A stretch of 64,000 nt of DNA from JAYPCI01 sp038124645 (GTDB taxonomy: Bacteria > Pseudomonadota > Alphaproteobacteria > Pelagibacterales > Pelagibacteraceae), in assembly GCA_038124645.1 (NCBI GenBank), contig JAYPCI010000001.1, forward strand, positions 1 through 64,000, in the 5' to 3' direction. A program made the translations under genes and the position numbers. Shown piece after piece: positions 62,474-64,000 of the stretch; the first letter of the stretch is position 1; every line of letters begins with the position of its first letter. A model generated the notes under the pieces. That model saw only the letters and a program-made list of their open reading frames with translations. It made no database searches and was not told where the DNA came from.

Positions 62474-62974
62474 ATGTTGGTTACTCGATATTTTCTTGAG
62501 TTGTCAGTTATAAATAAAAAATTTACCACCACTAAACCACCTAATAATTTCTCTTTTCAAAAACAAAAAAATCCAGATTTAAATAAATTTTTTTATAAAA
62601 CCATCGGCAAAGATTTTTTTTGGCGGGACCGACTAAGCTGGCAAATAACTGAATGGGAAAAATATGTAAGTAATCCTAATTTGCATACCTGGGTATTAAA
62701 AGATCAACAATCTTATGTTGGTTTTTATGAATTTGTTAATGATGCAACAAAGACTATGTGCGACATCATTCAGCTGGGACTTCTGGAGGAATATCGAGGA
62801 CAGAAATTAGGAACGCAATTATTAGAACATTGTCTAACACAGTGTTTAACTTTCAAACCTAAAAAGATAAGTGTTCATACTTGCTCTCTTGATCACGAAA
62901 ATGCTTTAAAGAATTATTTAAAAAGAGGTTTTCAACTTACAAAAAAAGAAAGTATTCAGTACTATCCTAATTAA
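62474..62974 (+). CDS. GNAT-family N-acetyltransferase
   Basis: Predicted acetyl-CoA-dependent acetyltransferase, 166 residues. The GNAT core (about 75-160) has IIQLGLLEEYRGQKLGTQLL, the acetyl-CoA-binding Q/R-x-x-G-x-G/A motif (here RGQKLG), and NALKNYLKRGF near the C-terminus. The N-terminal 60 residues are less typical. The substrate is unknown; similar genes occur beside hinT in other alphaproteobacteria. It starts at the base after the HIT-gene stop and its 3' end overlaps lolA by 8 bases. Confidence 0.87.
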   Translation: MLVTRYFLELSVINKKFTTTKPPNNFSFQKQKNPDLNKFFYKTIGKDFFWRDRLSWQITEWEKYVSNPNLHTWVLKDQQSYVGFYEFVNDATKTMCDIIQLGLLEEYRGQKLGTQLLEHCLTQCLTFKPKKISVHTCSLDHENALKNYLKRGFQLTKKESIQYYPN

Positions 62975-63533
62975 TTACCGGCACTTTAAATTCATTGGGG
63001 TCGATAACATTATTCAATTCTAGAACTTGAATCTTAAAAAAAATTTTATTATTACGAATATCATTGAGTGACCAACCCTCAAGTACAAAATTTAGTTTAT
63101 TAAAATATACTTCTAATGGCTCCTGTTCCGGATTATTGATAGTTACAACCAGGGCATTATTGGCTTCAACTAGTGTGCCATTTTGGATTTGCTTGATTAA
63201 ATTATCTTTATTTAAAATTTGAGAAAACATTTTATTTTTGTCAGGATAACTGATTAACTTTTTGTATCTGGCTTGGTAAATATGAATCGAGTTTTTCTTA
63301 GCAATAATTTGTTTTTGATTTTTGTCATTATAATTGCATTTTATGGCTGTTGAAAATTTCATAACACATGTGCCAGTCTCAATGTCGGTATTGATTATTT
63401 GTTCAAATTGAAATTTGAGTGTATTAGTTTGTTTAATATTACTAATGATCTCTTGCTTATCGTCTGCTTTAAGTTCGCTTAGAAAACCTAATAAAATAAA
63501 TGCATATAGGACTACGCGAGTAAAAGGTTGCAT
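62967..63533 (-). CDS. lolA: Outer-membrane lipoprotein carrier LolA
   Basis: Periplasmic chaperone that shuttles lipoproteins to the outer membrane. The 188 residues have a signal peptide (about 1-24, ending SELKADD) and the LolA fold with SNIKQTNTLKFQFEQII and a central FSQILNKDNLI region. Sequence is diverged, but ftsK-lolA adjacency is a conserved pairing. Its ATG overlaps the ftsK stop by 1 base. Lnt, LptE and the lipoproteins of this window are functional partners. Confidence 0.86.
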   Translation of the reverse strand: MQPFTRVVLYAFILLGFLSELKADDKQEIISNIKQTNTLKFQFEQIINTDIETGTCVMKFSTAIKCNYNDKNQKQIIAKKNSIHIYQARYKKLISYPDKNKMFSQILNKDNLIKQIQNGTLVEANNALVVTINNPEQEPLEVYFNKLNFVLEGWSLNDIRNNKIFFKIQVLELNNVIDPNEFKVPVIN

Positions 63534-64000
63534 TAAAGCACTTCTCTTTTACCGACATGATTAGCTTTACTTACAACACCATTTTCCTCTAGAAGATCTA
63601 TGATTCTTGCTGCTCGGTTATAACCGATTTGTAATTTTCTTTGTAGGAACGAAGTAGAGGCTTTTTGTTCGGAACGAATTAATTCTAAGGCTGTATTGTA
63701 TAATTCGTCACTACCTTCATCTGCATCTGATTTTGTAAAACTGCTTTGATTATCTTGTGTAATCTCCTCAACATAATCTGGTTCTCCTTGAGCCCTTAAA
63801 ACCGAAGTTACTTTTGCTACTTCTTTTTCAGAGATATAAGGTCCATGTATTCTGATAATTCTATTTGCAGACGACATAAAGAGCATATCTCCTTTACCTA
63901 GAAGTTGTTCAGCACCCTGTTCACCCAAAATAGTTCGACTGTCAATTTTAGAGCTAACTTGGAATGAAATTCGAGTTGGAAAATTTGCCTTAATCGTACC
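63533..64000 (-). CDS. ftsK: DNA translocase FtsK, C-terminal part (runs off the window)
   Basis: Septal DNA pump that aligns chromosome termini for dif recombination. The frame is open to the right edge. The visible 155 residues start TIKANFPTRISFQV and contain SRTILGEQGAEQLLGKGDMLFM (motor-domain end), IRIHGPYISEKEVAKV, an acidic linker and the gamma winged-helix domain DELYNTALELIRSEQKAS with QIGYNRAARIIDLLEENG, which reads KOPS-type polarity sequences. The N-terminal membrane domain and most of the motor are outside the window. Confidence 0.96.
   Translation of the reverse strand, partial: GTIKANFPTRISFQVSSKIDSRTILGEQGAEQLLGKGDMLFMSSANRIIRIHGPYISEKEVAKVTSVLRAQGEPDYVEEITQDNQSSFTKSDADEGSDELYNTALELIRSEQKASTSFLQRKLQIGYNRAARIIDLLEENGVVSKANHVGKREVL

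Overview
The window is 64 kb of a very AT-rich, tightly packed chromosome. Gene content and order mark it as a streamlined alphaproteobacterium. The diagnostic blocks are irr-fabA-fabB-fabI, tsaB-fur-miaB-phoH-ybeY-lnt-metK-nusA-infB, DUF3576-leuS-lptE-holA-parB-parA-rsmG-mnmG-mnmE, hemE next to the RP001-type kinase regulator, and hslVU-hisBHAFE. The reduced operons, gene overlaps and low GC would suit a marine Pelagibacterales-like or HIMB59-like lineage, but the sequence alone does not settle the family. No rRNA, tRNA, insertion sequence, prophage or CRISPR array was seen. No stretch without a gene reaches 300 bases; the longest (51534-51818) is the proposed origin.

Layout, left to right. 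1-3400: the start of katG, the heme-linked iron regulator irr, and the unsaturated fatty-acid genes fabA-fabB-fabI; the katG promoter and the irr-fabA divergent promoter carry the same Irr-box-like palindrome. 3402-21853: one long leftward block (read right to left: murJ, trpS, nfu, bax-like, then tsaB, fur, miaB, phoH, ybeY, lnt, metK, nusA, infB, rbfA, rpsO, pnp) for translation, RNA metabolism and envelope work, with a polysaccharide deacetylase on the opposite strand. 21901-33313: maeB, a BON lipoprotein, rsmI, an LpoA-like protein, rdgB, the chaperones grpE-dnaK-dnaJ, then dapB, nth and a PfkB kinase. 33310-36780: a tiny ArfA-like rescue factor, a winged-helix regulator with a decayed receiver, an L,D-transpeptidase, yggS, a ThiE-like protein and a major porin. 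36976-41469: DUF3576 lipoprotein, leuS, lptE, holA.

41466-64000 is the replication-origin region. parB, parA, rsmG, mnmG, mnmE, rho, hemJ, hemH and hemE read leftward; the kinase regulator, maf, aroE, coaE and dnaQ read rightward. Between hemE and the kinase regulator lies an AT-rich spacer with a perfect CtrA-type box and two near-consensus DnaA boxes: the likely oriC. Two parS-like palindromes lie inside rsmG, about 8 kb away and next to parAB. Beyond are secB, fxsA, a Tim44-like protein, an Smr protein, hslUV, the histidine genes hisB-H-A-F-E, a HIT protein, an acetyltransferase, lolA and the 3' end of ftsK.

Three 100-N gaps interrupt the assembly. Two of them (in parB and mnmG) are flanked by identical 55-base ends, and merging these ends restores full-length reading frames, so no sequence is missing there. 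The gap in the LpoA-like gene has no such overlap and is real.

The strongest leads are the oriC/parS architecture, the shared Irr-box-like sites at katG and irr/fabA, the 41-residue ArfA-like gene, an intrinsic terminator abutting the nusA ribosome-binding site, and several head-to-head gene pairs with overlapping 5' ends. No wholly new multi-gene system was found.
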